The translations under genes were made by a program, and so were the position numbers. From Prorocentrum cordatum (taxonomy: Eukaryota; Sar; Dinophyceae; Prorocentrales; Prorocentraceae): a DNA stretch of 64,000 nucleotides. Location of the stretch: NCBI GenBank assembly GCA_963575745.1, contig CAUYUJ010014606.1:326093-390092 (forward strand), in the 5' to 3' direction. Of the stretch, positions 1 through 10,737 are shown piece by piece. The notes under the pieces were generated by a model, which worked only from the letters and a program-made list of their open reading frames with translations, did no database searches and was not told the origin of the DNA. Each line of letters starts with the position of its first letter. Positions within the stretch are counted from its first letter, which is position 1.

Positions 1-1
1 G

Positions 2-1853
2 TATCCGCTCTCTGCTCGTCTGCTTCGCGGACCTTCTGAATCCCGGACTCCGTCAGCTCCGCCTGGTAATCATTGCTGGCCGCGGCTGCCAGCTCTGCTC
101 CGCTGCGGGGAAATGCCGCCAACTCGATGCGCCAATATCGCAAGAACTCATGCGACGATAAGTGTGCCAAGTCGGGCGCACCAGGAGCGTTAACCGGGCG
201 CGTGCCATACAAGTACGCTGGACTCTTAGACACAATTCGAACCTTTTTCGGCCCTTCTCGTCTGTCTGCTTCCAGAATCCCCGACGCTGCCACGGTAACG
301 GCGCCCCCGTCAGCACAGAGCCGTTCCGCCATGCGCACGGCTTCTGCTCCCGGGATCATGGCTGTCTTCGCAGTCGTGATACTCTCGGCACCAGTCACGT
401 CTCTGGGGTCTCGGTACGCGCGCAGATTCGCACTTTCCTGCGATGACCGCACCACACCTCTCCCGTGCATGTCACTGAGAAACCTCTTCATGTGCCTGTT
501 CGCTCGGTACGCCGCGGTCCTGTCTTTCGTCTGCTCCGCCAGCGCGTGGTGGCCCTGTTTGATCTCCCTCACCTCGTTGAACGACGGGGCACACCGCTTG
601 CACTGATAGTCCGCCGCATACCCCGCCGCTGCATTCTGCGCTCGCTGCGCTGCCAGAACCATGTCTATGGGTCGATCCGTCTCCCAGCACCGCTCTTCGC
701 ACACACAACTATCATGCGTCGCTTCCGTCACTGGGAACCTGTACGGGATCTGCAAGTTGCTGTTGAAATTCAATCCTACCGCGCCGCTGAGCATCGCTGG
801 TAACGTGCCGTTCAGGTTACCCTCGTTCATGGGCCCGTGCAAGCACCCTGTCATGTTCCTCCTCCCTGCTCGCGGCATGTCACGGTTTTTCAAAAAGCCT
901 TGGCACAACACCATTGCGCGATCTATGGGCCACGTCGTGCGCGGGAAAAAGCTTTTGCACTGCGTCATGTCGTCTTTCCTCTGACAATGTGCCAACAGTA
1001 CCACGCGCTGCAAACGCTTGCTCCACTGGTGCACGTGGTTCTGTCGAAACTCCTGCCCCTTTTGCACCCAGACGCCGAGGTACTCTTGCAGCCAAGTTCG
1101 CCCTTCCTCGTTGCCCATGTCTCCCTCTTCTGTTCTCCCACTCCGGCTCGCTGATTCCCTCCCGCCGACTTCCGTTTCTTCCAACCCATTCGTCTGGCCG
1201 CTGTGTAAGTACCCCGGCGCTGCGACCAGCTCTGTCGTCTCGCGGTACGTGGGCCATGCCTTCTCTACTTCCGCTTTCCTGCCCCTCCAGCCTTCTACGT
1301 CAGCGTGCCCTTGACGACTCGCGTTTCTCTTGTACCTCTTGTACTCTTCTACCAGGCCCTTCAGCAAATCTCTCGGCAGCTGTAGCAGTTCGTGCAAGGG
1401 GGTATGCTGGTGCAAACACTGAACGAAGACTTGCACGTGCAGATGCAAACTTCCAGCCGACTTCTGAGCTTCAATGCTGCCGTACACCCCGTCAACACGC
1501 CCCAAACACCCGCCCACCGCCGTCGCGTTGCTGCCGAGCAAGTCTGCGCACTCGCAGTCCGGGCAATTCGGACAATACCGCATACCCAAAATGTACTCGA
1601 AGACAAGGCCCACGATGACCCGAAACCCGTCAACGCCCGCCAGCGGGCCCCGAACAAGCACAGCTCTTCTCTCGTCCGACGCGGGAACGGCATCTGCCAA
1701 CATCTCCAGAGGCACTGCCATGTCCACGTCGTCGTCACCCTCTGCCCCCTCTGTGCCCGATCCGCCCTCGCCCGCCTGCTCGCTCCGATCTCTTCTCACG
1801 GCATCTCCAGATATTTCGTCCTTGTGCGCCAGCGACGGCCCCCAACCCACCAT
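2..1853 (-). CDS. Helitron-like Rep protein, N-terminal part, open to the window edge
   Basis: A minus-strand frame opens after a TGA near 1930. Its first ATG is at 1851-1853 and it stays open for 617 codons to base 2 without a stop. After an acidic stretch comes a Cys cluster, CPNCPDCEC (residues about 94-102), then the motif LLGSNATAVGG, then SLHLHVQVFVQ. In the last, H137-L138-H139 fits the HUH metal-binding motif of rolling-circle Rep nucleases. Cys/His-rich blocks follow (HDSCVCEERCW, DYQCKRC). The order matches the Helitron_like_N region of the Rep-helicase proteins that are abundant in dinoflagellates. The Pif1 half would lie left of the window. Bases 1-1225 are about 90% identical to 5770-6980, so this is a second copy of the next element. 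The true start may lie upstream and have been lost to the adjoining TA/poly(A) tract. Family assignment is from memory of motifs; the open frame itself is certain. Confidence 0.75.
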   Translation of the reverse strand, partial: MVGWGPSLAHKDEISGDAVRRDRSEQAGEGGSGTEGAEGDDDVDMAVPLEMLADAVPASDERRAVLVRGPLAGVDGFRVIVGLVFEYILGMRYCPNCPDCECADLLGSNATAVGGCLGRVDGVYGSIEAQKSAGSLHLHVQVFVQCLHQHTPLHELLQLPRDLLKGLVEEYKRYKRNASRQGHADVEGWRGRKAEVEKAWPTYRETTELVAAPGYLHSGQTNGLEETEVGGRESASRSGRTEEGDMGNEEGRTWLQEYLGVWVQKGQEFRQNHVHQWSKRLQRVVLLAHCQRKDDMTQCKSFFPRTTWPIDRAMVLCQGFLKNRDMPRAGRRNMTGCLHGPMNEGNLNGTLPAMLSGAVGLNFNSNLQIPYRFPVTEATHDSCVCEERCWETDRPIDMVLAAQRAQNAAAGYAADYQCKRCAPSFNEVREIKQGHHALAEQTKDRTAAYRANRHMKRFLSDMHGRGVVRSSQESANLRAYRDPRDVTGAESITTAKTAMIPGAEAVRMAERLCADGGAVTVAASGILEADRREGPKKVRIVSKSPAYLYGTRPVNAPGAPDLAHLSSHEFLRYWRIELAAFPRSGAELAAAASNDYQAELTESGIQKVREADEQRAD

Positions 1854-1933
1854 GCGTTGGCCCGCGGCGCGCCCGCCTTCTTTCGCGACCGCGACAGCCG
1901 CACCATTACCAGGTTGTGTCGCTCGTCAGGGGA

Positions 1934-2297
<364 letters not shown>

Positions 2298-5200
2298 TCA
2301 TTTGCAGGTCTTGCATATCAGGGTGCCCTTTTTTGCATCGCGCGCGACGTTGGCAGGGTCCCCGGAGAACGCCAGCTTCGGTAGTCTTCTCTTGCACGCG
2401 CCGCCGCACTGATACGCCTGGCAACTGCGGGCTGTGAACCCGAGGTTCTTGCAGCCTCCGCGCGCCACTTTCGCTCCTTTCGCCGCTCGATGATCTTCCA
2501 CTTGCTTGTGCTTCAAATGTTTCGTGTCCGAGAACGCTTCTCCGCACGCCGCGCGCGTCTGTGGCTTCGCGCCCGCCTCGGCTTTCCGATTGCGACTCGC
2601 CGCCTCCGCATTCCCCCGTCGCACCTCTTTCTTTCGTTCTTCCGCGCATTTCCGACAGAGCCTTTCCCCCGCAGCATTGTGCTTCTTCTGAGCTTCCGAC
2701 ATATCCGCCTTTTCGTCATGTAGCGACAGGCACTTACCGTTCGTACATCGCACTGTTCCGACGCTCTGATTCCACTTCGCGCTGTCTTTCCGCGAGTTCT
2801 GCTTGGCTTTGACACCGCTGCACTTCGCGCAGCACATTGTCATAATCCTTTTCGTTTCTCCGTCGTCGGCCGCCGCATCCGCGTTCCGACCGCCACCATG
2901 GCGCGCCGCGTCGTCACTCTCTGCTCTCGTTGCCCACCCTCTACACGTTGCGCACCATTTGTCGCCCGCGTTTTTCATCTCCTCCGTGCACTCTTTGCAG
3001 AACGCCGGCCTTTCCTTTCTCTGGAACTCGTACTTCGTGAACGCCCCTACCAACAACCTCCGCCGGCAGCGCTCGCACCGGTCTTCTGGCACTAGTTCCT
3101 CTTCCCACTCATCCCACTCCACTTTATCCCCGCGAAGCACCTGCAACAATTTCGTTGCGCCTGGCATCTCCCCCGCGTTGTACGGCTTCCTATCGAAAGG
3201 CCTGAAGATCAACCAGTTCCCCCGCCTCCGCACGCGTGTGATGGCAACGCAACTTGACATCCAACTCACGCCGCGCCTTCAAGGTCTGCTATCACTGCAG
3301 CCATGGTCCGGCCCTGCGCAGAGTGCGCCGTCGCTGCCAAAGCCGGGGTGATCATGTACTGCGTGCGCTTCACACTCAATACTGGATGCTTCCGATATCC
3401 GTCCAGGAACCATTGCCGCCCTTGCGATGGGAAGATCAGATACAGCCCCGGCACCCACCCTGGCAGGTGCCACTCTTTCGTATGGAAGTCAAACACAATC
3501 ACTCTCGGCAGATGCATCAATACTTCCTCGTCGCCATCTCCAACGACCTCATCCTCGTGCAACGCCCATCCATGGATCGTCGCCGTGCGCCCCCGCAGAA
3601 GCTGCTTCTTTGACCGATCCAAGTGATCACCCAAAGCCACGGGCATCCCTTTGGCCAACGGCAGCCACCTTGGCAAGCTTGCGAGCTTGCGCATTCCTTC
3701 TCGTGGTACCCCAGCCAACGTATCTTATCCTCTACCGTGTACGGCCGCCTCTGTTCTCCCATGGCAAGGCCGGCCCCTGGCTGCGACCCACAGCAACTGT
3801 TCTCCTCGCTCCTTCGCCCACTGCGCAGCTCTCTGCTTCCCGACGTGGCAACGAATGTCTTGATTCGCATAAATGGCGACAGCTTCAAGGAATTTCCCCC
3901 CCCGAAACCGCGCATCTTCTGGCGACGTCGCAACGAGTTTTCTCTTCTCCCGCTCAGCTTTGCAAGCGTCACATACGAGCTCGCTTTGCTTCGCAATTGC
4001 TTCTATGTCTTCGAGACGACGCGCGTTCCCGCACAGCGGTGCACCGTTCACCCACGACCCCGGAACATCCGTCGGCCTGCCATGCAAAAAAATGCGCGTG
4101 CGTTCTGAGAAGTTGCCTCGGCGGAACTCGCCCTGCACTGCGAGAAACCAATCGTCTTGATTTTCCACGCGTTTGCACTCTGTCAACTCTGTCATTCCCT
4201 GCACTGCGCCTTCGCCACCAGCTCCCCAAAAGATATACTGCCCGTGGTCCTCCGCGGCACCTGGCGCGCATTTCCATGCGTTTTTCAAGCACGACGTCGG
4301 TAGAGCATTAATGGCTGTCCCTGATGGCGGCTCCAATTGAAAGAAATCCCCGCAGAACAGCACATTCACGCCCCCGAAGGGCCTGGTTGCTCCGTCTTCA
4401 CCTACCTTCGTGTCGCTTGCAGCTGACATGCGCGACCGCAAGTGTGAGTCTAGCTCTGCAATGAAGTTCGCGCTGACTAAGCTCACCTCGTCCACTATCA
4501 GCCACTTCCACTGTGACATACGCTGCGCGGCTTGCTCTTTCTTCGTTTTCTTCTTCGCCTCTGCGTTGGCATCGCCCGCCGCGTACTTCTCCTTCGTTTC
4601 TCTTCGCACCGAGCCCAAATGCTTTGTGAATCGCATTCCCGTCGAGAGCTGACTGATGCGTTTGTAGCCTGCAACGCTGCCACCTGGAAATATATGCCGC
4701 GCGTCCACCCCAGCTCATTTTCGAACAGCTCCTTTCGGATCTTGTCTGCGACGAAACTCTTCCCCGCCCCCGGGCCATCATGCAACGTCCACACGAGGGA
4801 CTGCATATCAGAACGGCTCTGGCCCATTTTCCTTCCTTTCGCGGAACTCGCGAATTCTCGCGCCAACACTCGATCTGCCACCTTCTCAACGACGCTACGC
4901 TGCCCCGCATTCAGCCCGCTATCTCCAAAGCCATTTCTCCACTTTCGCACACTTGACGCCGTTGCTTTTTTGGGCCGCCACCACTTCTGGGGCACCTTCC
5001 GTTTCGCCCGCGCCGCTTCCTTCTGCGGCTCTTGACGCCGCGGTCACCGCTTGCGCTCTCTGCGCTGCCGCGTCATCCCACCTCAACACGCCGCCCCCTC
5101 CGCGCTTCTTGCGCTTTCCGCTCTTTCGACTGGCGCTCGCGCCCCGCGCCGCGTCGCCCCTGGCCATGGCCCCCCGGCTTCTCTCCTTTTCGCACTCCAC

Positions 5201-6985
5201 ATCTACATTTGTCCGCCTGTCCTCTTTCTCCATGGGCGCACCTCCCACGTGCGTCTTCCGCCTTGTCTCCGCGTCGACAATTCTCGGATCCAGTTCTTCA
5301 TCGCTGCGCAGCTCGCCCTCGTGCTTCATGAGATTTTCCCCCGTGACTGGTCGCAAGTCCACAACGCCGATGTAATTCGGCACGTACCTCCGCGTTTCTT
5401 CACAGGGCATGCCCTTCTTTAACCACTCTAACGACGCCTCCGCCCACGACCCCTGCGCTCCGCGGACATCCCGCAGGCGCGGCACTCCACAGTCGACGTC
5501 GTCACGAAGTGTGAACGCCCGGAAATATACCATCAACAAGACCCCGTTCGTGTCCTCCTCCCCCGCCCCGTGCTTCGGCTGCGGCGCTCCATGAAAGCTC
5601 GGGTTCCTCGGGCGCTCGTTCCGCACCAACGCCCACGCGTGCCTCAAAGTTTCCAGCTCTGGAACATCCGGAAACGGCACCCGCGAAAAACTCCCGCATC
5701 CTTCTTTAATCACATAATCCACTCCAGCTTTCAATTGGGCCCCCGCCCGCGCCCCGCCTTCGTCGGCGCCCGCCTTCTCCTGGTCTGCTTCGCGGACTTT
5801 CTGAATCCCGGACTGCGTCAGCTCCGCCTGGTAATCATTGCTGGCCGCCGCTGCCATCTCTGCTCCGCCGCGGGGAAATGCCGCCAACTCTACGCGCCAG
5901 TATCGCAAGAACTCATACAAAGATAAATGCGCCAAGCCGGGCGCACCAGGAGCGCCCACCGGGCGCATGCCATACAAGTACACCGGACTCTTCGACACGA
6001 TTCGAACCTTCTTCGACCCTTCTCCTTGGTCCGCTTCCACAATTCCCGACACTGCTACGGCCGCGCCGTCGCCGTCAGGACAGAGCCGCTCCGCCATGCG
6101 CACGGCTTCTGCTCCCAGGATCACGGCTGTCTTCGCAGTCTTGATACTCTCGGCACAGGTCGCGCCTCTCGGGTCCCTGTGCGCTTGCAGATTCGCGCTT
6201 TCCTGCGCTGACCGCACAACGCCTCTCCCGTGCATGTCACTGAGAAAACTCTTCATGTGCCTGTTCGCACGGTACGCCGCGGTCCTGTCCTTCGTCTGCT
6301 CCGCCAGCGCGTGGTGGCCTTTTTTGATCTCCCTCACCTCGTTGAACGACGGGACACACCGTTTGCACTGATAGTCCGCCGCATATCCCGCCGCTGCATT
6401 CTGCGCTCGCTGCGCTGCCAGAGCCATGTCTATGGGCCGATCCGTCTCCCAGCACCGCTCTTCGCACACACAACTATCATGAGTGGATTCCGTCACGGGG
6501 AACCTGTGCGGGATCTGCAAATCGCTGTTGAAATTCAACCCGACCGCGCCGCTTAGCATCGCTGGCAGCGTGCCGTTCAGGTTCTCTTCGTTCATGGGCC
6601 CGTGCAAGCACCCTGTCATATTCCTTTCTCCCTGCACGTGGCATGTCACGGCTCTTCAGAAAGCCTTGGCACAACACCACTGCGCGATCTATCAGCCACG
6701 ACGTGCGCGGGAAAAAGCTTCTGCACTGTGTCATGTCGTCTTTCCTGTGACAATGGGCCAACGGTACCACGCGCTGCAATCGCTTACTCCACTGGTGCAC
6801 GTGGTTATGTCGGAACTCCTGCCCCTTTTGCACCCAGACGCCCAGGTACTCCTGCAGCCACGTTCGCCCATCCTCGCTTACCTTCTCCTCGTGTTCTGTT
6901 CCCCCAGAGTCTGGCGCGCGCTTCGCAATGTCGATCGTCGATTGGCAGGGGAGGCCGCTGTGTAAGTACTCCGGCGCCGCTGTCT
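2298..6985 (-). pseudogene. Helitron Rep-Pif1 helicase with Cys-rich tail, frameshifted
   Basis: Read from 6985 downward, the order is: a Rep-like segment (the 6995-6477 frame, then a 576-codon frame 6649-4919 with HDSCVCEERCW and DYQCKRC); a Pif1-type helicase with Walker A GPGAGKS (4757-4777), Walker B LIVDEVSLVS (about 4481-4501), VLFCGDFFQLEPP near 4340 and HSAQGRT near 3310; motif VI CVAITRVRRRGNWLIFRPF (about 3205-3262); and a tail with repeated CxxC pairs (3160-2298). The segments lie in different frames with at least five frameshifts. One is a single-base insertion near 6625 relative to the copy at 1-1853; another lies in the helicase just before motif VI near 3268. Homology to the left-hand copy ends abruptly at about 6980, where TCTTGG repeats begin, so the 5' end with the HUH motif is missing. 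This is a dead Helitron-type element. The helicase call is certain; the mobile-element class rests on the fused Rep-like region. Confidence 0.85.
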
Positions 6986-7745
6986 TGGAGGCCATCTTGG
7001 ACTGTCTTGGGCCCTCTGAGAGACCATATTGGAGCCATATTGGGCCCCCCTTGGGCTATCATGTTGGTCTTTGTTAGGCCGTCTTGGGACCTTCGAAGAG
7101 CGATACAAAGACGATATTGAGTAAAGTTTTATTTTTTACTGATATCTCTAACGAAAAAGCAATTTTGGGTTACAAGTAGGGTGCTTTGGGGGGGCCTCTC
7201 GGGCCGTCCCGAGGCCATCTAGACCGTATTCGAACGCTGTTGGGTGTCTCGGAAACTCCTTGACAATCTGGATGGCTTCTTGGGCCATCTAGGTGGCATG
7301 TTCGTGCCTTCTTGGCCCCCTCTTGGGCCACTCGTGGGCCGTCTTGGGAGACTCTCGGGCCGTCCCCGGGGCTTCCTGGGCCGTCTTGGGGACTTCTTGG
7401 GAGCCTCTTGGGCCGTCTTGGAGCGATCTCGGCGGCCTCTTGAGACTTCCTGGCCAGTCGGGAACTTGAAAATGCAAGAGCGCTAGTCCTCTTGGAGCCC
7501 TCTTGGGGCTTCTTGGGAGCCTCTTGGGCCGTCTTGAGGCTATCTTGTGCCGTCTTGGAGCGCTCTTGACCGTCTGGAAGCCTCTTGGGCGATATTGAGC
7601 CGTCTTGGAAGTCATGTTGGACCTACTTGAGCGCTCTTGGAGGCCATACTGAGGCCATCTTGGGCCATCTTGGGGCCCTCTTGGAGTGTCTTGTTGCACT
7701 ATGTTGGGCCGTCTTGAAGCCTTCCAAGAGCGATGCCAAGACGAG
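6985..7745 (+). repeat. Helically phased TCTTGG repeat block, + orientation
   Basis: Words of the form TCTTGGGCCG or TCTTGGGGCCC follow each other every 10 or 11 bp. From 7305 to 7440, successive steps read 11,10,11,10,11,10,11,11,10,11,11, even where the core is mutated to TCTCGG or TCCTGG. Two non-array islands (about 7095-7190 and 7725-7780) share GAGCGAT..C.AAGACGA followed by an AT-rich run. The block abuts the broken end of the Helitron. Confidence 0.85.
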
Positions 7746-8350
7746 GTCGATGAAAGCTCAAGATTTTTTCCTTCGCGAGTGGCGTCGGCAATGGGTGGCG
7801 CAAACGTCAAAATCGCAGCACGACAACACGAAAAATATGGCGTAAACCCAGAGTGCGCGTTGGAAACGTAGCACGCGAGTTCTGGTATACTGTAAACCCA
7901 GAGCGCTCTCCGTGCGGAAGGCAGATCGGCTCGAGAGGATGGAGGGAGGGGTGGGCGAGGGGGGAACACGATGGGACTGTTTGTGTGAGAAGGGTGGAGA
8001 ATCACTAGAAAGGGGTGAAAGACCATGAGAGGTCATGAGGTGCTTGGCACCTAATAGCGCGGATGCGACTGCCCAGCATTGCGCTGAGAAAACGGTTAAG
8101 ACCACACTAAGCGGCTGAATGCAGGGCCCTGGGACCTCCAGTATGAGCCATTGTCGTCAGGGAAACGGCAGCCAGCAGACAGTCTGCCCGTGCATCCCTG
8201 AGAGCGAAGCTAGACCCTCGAATGTAATTAAACCTTAGCCTGTGTCGCCAAGATGCATGCACCAAGGAGAGAGAGAGGGCAAGGTAAGCTGAGAGAACAG
8301 TGAGATGAGGCGAGCGATGAGGACGGTGGTGGAGCGGGAGTATGTCCCTT
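7746..8350. other. No gene seen
   Basis: Mixed sequence with a short direct repeat, TAAACCCAGAG (7843 and 7890). No open frame with recognisable protein features. Confidence 0.5.
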
Positions 8351-8391
8351 CTAGAACCACGCGCGCGCTTCGCGCGCGCTTAGGTTCTAGT
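8351..8391 (+). repeat. GC hairpin ending GGTTCTAG, Helitron-like 3' end
   Basis: CTAGAACC, then CGCGCGCGC, loop TTC, GCGCGCGC, TTA, then GGTTCTAG. A perfect GC stem about 10 nt before CTAG, followed by T, matches the canonical Helitron 3' end (hairpin, CTRR, then host T). The same hairpin and tail recur at 18048-18083. No 5' TC end was identified, so the element's extent is unknown. The flanking CTAGAACC makes the whole a 41-bp palindrome, which could also be a simple foldback. Confidence 0.5.
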
Positions 8392-8395
8392 CGAC

Positions 8396-9042
8396 CCCAT
8401 CCCTTGAGGAGGTCCCGTATCCACTGAAGTGATTACCCATTGATGGTGTAAGCATGAGGTACAAGAATCATCCATAATGCTGGCCGAACAGAACCCAAGC
8501 ACCGACAATATGCTCCTTAATCCGCCGACCCTGTCGGCGTGTGTGTGAGGCGCTCTTCCGTTTGTCGTCGTCGGTGTCGTCGTCGACGTCGCCGTCGTCG
8601 TTGTCGTCGTCGTCGCCCTCGCCATCTTCCCCCTTTCCCCGGGCCCTCTTCCTCAACCGATCCAGCCAATGCGAAATCGAATCGAACAACGAAGGGAAGC
8701 ACCTTCCCTTGATCCCTTCCGCAGCGGGGGGGGCGTCCCGGGGCAACTCCCGGGGGGTGGTCCCGCCGGGTGGTCTCGGGGGGTGGTCCTGGGGGGTGGT
8801 CCCGGGGGGTGCCCTGGGGGCCGTGGGGCTCCTGTTATTGTTTTGCCGATCCCGAATATGTGGCGGAGGGTCCCCGGGACCCCCCCAAGAAACGGGGGGA
8901 GAGAGCCTCTCCTCCCTTCCCCCCAGCGTCCCCGCTTTGCTCCCCCTTCCAAGCGTTCCATGCTCCCCCTGTCCACAGGAGGGAGCCCCCCCCCACGGGC
9001 CAGTCCCCCCCTCCACAGGGGGGAGCGACCCCCCTTGGTCGT

Positions 9043-9074
<32 letters not shown>

Positions 9075-9650
9075 TCGTCGTTCAGGGTCGGCGGCACCGG
9101 CAGCAAGGCCTCTCCAGTATTCAATTCGAAGCTACGCAAGCCAGTTTAGCCAAACACATGCAAGGCTATGAATGCAATGCAAAGCAAAGGAAAGCGATGC
9201 TCATAAGTGCAAGGTGGATCACGAAACAATGCAATTGCACATGCAACGGAAAGCAGCCCAGTGGAATGCAATGCAATACAATGCACGATAAGACAAAAGA
9301 CCGAGAGAGTCCGAGGCGCCACGGAACCCAGAGATCCCAGGGACGAGCCCCCCTAGTTCTCCGAGAGAGGCTAAGGGGGGCCCAAGCGTGGCCCCGAAAG
9401 AGCTCCAAGCAGGCTCCAGAACGAAGCACAGGAGGGCCCCAAGAGGCGCCCCAAGAAAGCCCGAAGATAACGACAGAAAGAGAGGGTCCAAGGAAGTGCC
9501 TCCTCAGCGCGACGAAAAAACGCAGAGGCCCACAATGAGCCCCAAGAAGGGCGTTCTCAACAGCCCCATCCCTTGCGAAGGTCACAGCTCTACTGAAGCA
9601 GTGACCCACAACTGGCTTGAGCTCGAGGTAAAAAAAAGTACCGATCATGC
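8396..9650. repeat. GC-rich low-complexity region between two copies of a short module
   Basis: An approximately 75-bp module starting CCCATCCCTTG and containing ACTGAAG occurs at 8396-8470 and again, diverged, at 9566-9640. Between them lie (GTC)n at 8555-8620 and 9035-9080, a GGTGGTCCCGGGG repeat (8735-8815), and a weak CCAAGAGG-type phased block (9300-9555). Long frames here are composition artefacts. Confidence 0.6.
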
Positions 9651-10030
9651 GGATGGAAGCGAGACCTACGGCCCCAGATGAAGGCGGGGTTCACATGGCG
9701 CCCCCCCCTCAATTTCGGCACGGCACTCACACGGATCTTGTCCCCCTGGGAGCTCCTCTTTCGGGTCCAGGGACAAAGTTCACACGGCGTCGCTCCGCCC
9801 ATCCCGGCACACCCCACACACGACTCGTGCCCCAGAGGGATGTCGTTTCACGTGCGGCCTTAGTGTGGGGATTCGCATAACGTCACGTCCCCCCCCCACG
9901 CGTATGTCGCCTGTCTCCTCACACGAATCGTATCGACAGGGAGCTCCACCGATGGTTCCAGAGCCAACGTTCGCATCCCGCCGCCCCGCCCATGGCAGTA
10001 AATGCACCCCTGACCTGGATCGTGAGTTCG
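9651..10030. other. No gene seen
   Basis: C-rich sequence with loose internal repeats (GTTCACAYGGCG at about 9688 and 9778). Nothing recognisable. Confidence 0.4.
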
Positions 10031-10465
10031 GGGCGTCTTAGGTGCTTCTGTGGGCCACGCGGCATGTTTCTGTGAGGCCTCTGAAGCCCTGAGATGGATC
10101 GTGAATCGGGAGCCTCTTGAAGCCTTTTCTGGGAGCCTCGTGCAGGACGTCGAAGCGAGACCTCCCATACGCTTACGGGTGACTACTGGGAAGCCTCCTG
10201 GGACCGTTTTGGGAGCGTTTTGGGAGTCTCTGGGGGCCTCTTGGGACCTTCTTGGGGGTGCTTTTGGGGCTCTTTGGGGCTCTTTGGGGCCCTCTTGGCC
10301 CGTCCCGGGGCCCACTTGGACCGTCTTGGGCGCTTGGGCCGTCTTGGGGCCCTCTTGGGCCGTCGAGGGTGCCTCCTGTGGCCCTCTTGGGGCTCCCTGG
10401 TCACTCTTTTGGGAACCTCTGGGGACCGTCGTGGGCCGTCGGGGGGCTCTCATAGGCCGTGTTTT
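10030..10465 (+). repeat. Phased TCTTGG block, + orientation
   Basis: TCTTGGGGCC, CCGTCTTGG and CTCTTTGGGG words every 10-12 bp from about 10195 to 10455. It continues into unique sequence at GTGTTTTTTTTGG. Confidence 0.8.
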
Positions 10466-10539
10466 TTTTGGCCACGACTCGTTCCCGAACAGGATGCAGC
10501 CTTCCCCAGGCGCAGCCTTCCCCGAATCTGCATGAAAAG

Positions 10540-10700
10540 CTCCGGTCCCCTTTTCCATCATCCTTTTTCCCTCCTCCTTCTCCTCCTCCACCATTACCTC
10601 CTCCTCCACACGCCCCTTCCTCCCCATCCTCCTCCTCTAACTCCTACCTGGCCGTCGAGCAACAGGTGTCGGCAACGACAAATTATGCTAACGGAGTTCC
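10540..10700 (+). repeat. Pyrimidine tract and orphan end of the 12.6-13.7 kb repeat
   Basis: A CT-rich tract (10545-10640) is followed by CTACCTGGCCGTCGAGCAAC and GGTGTCGGCAACGACAAA. This is the tail of the unit tandemly repeated at 12582-13700. The 77-bp array therefore sits between an orphan fragment and the main array of that repeat. Confidence 0.7.
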
Positions 10701-10737
10701 TCACATAAAGATGTTACGGGGTTCCATTGCTTCTTGT

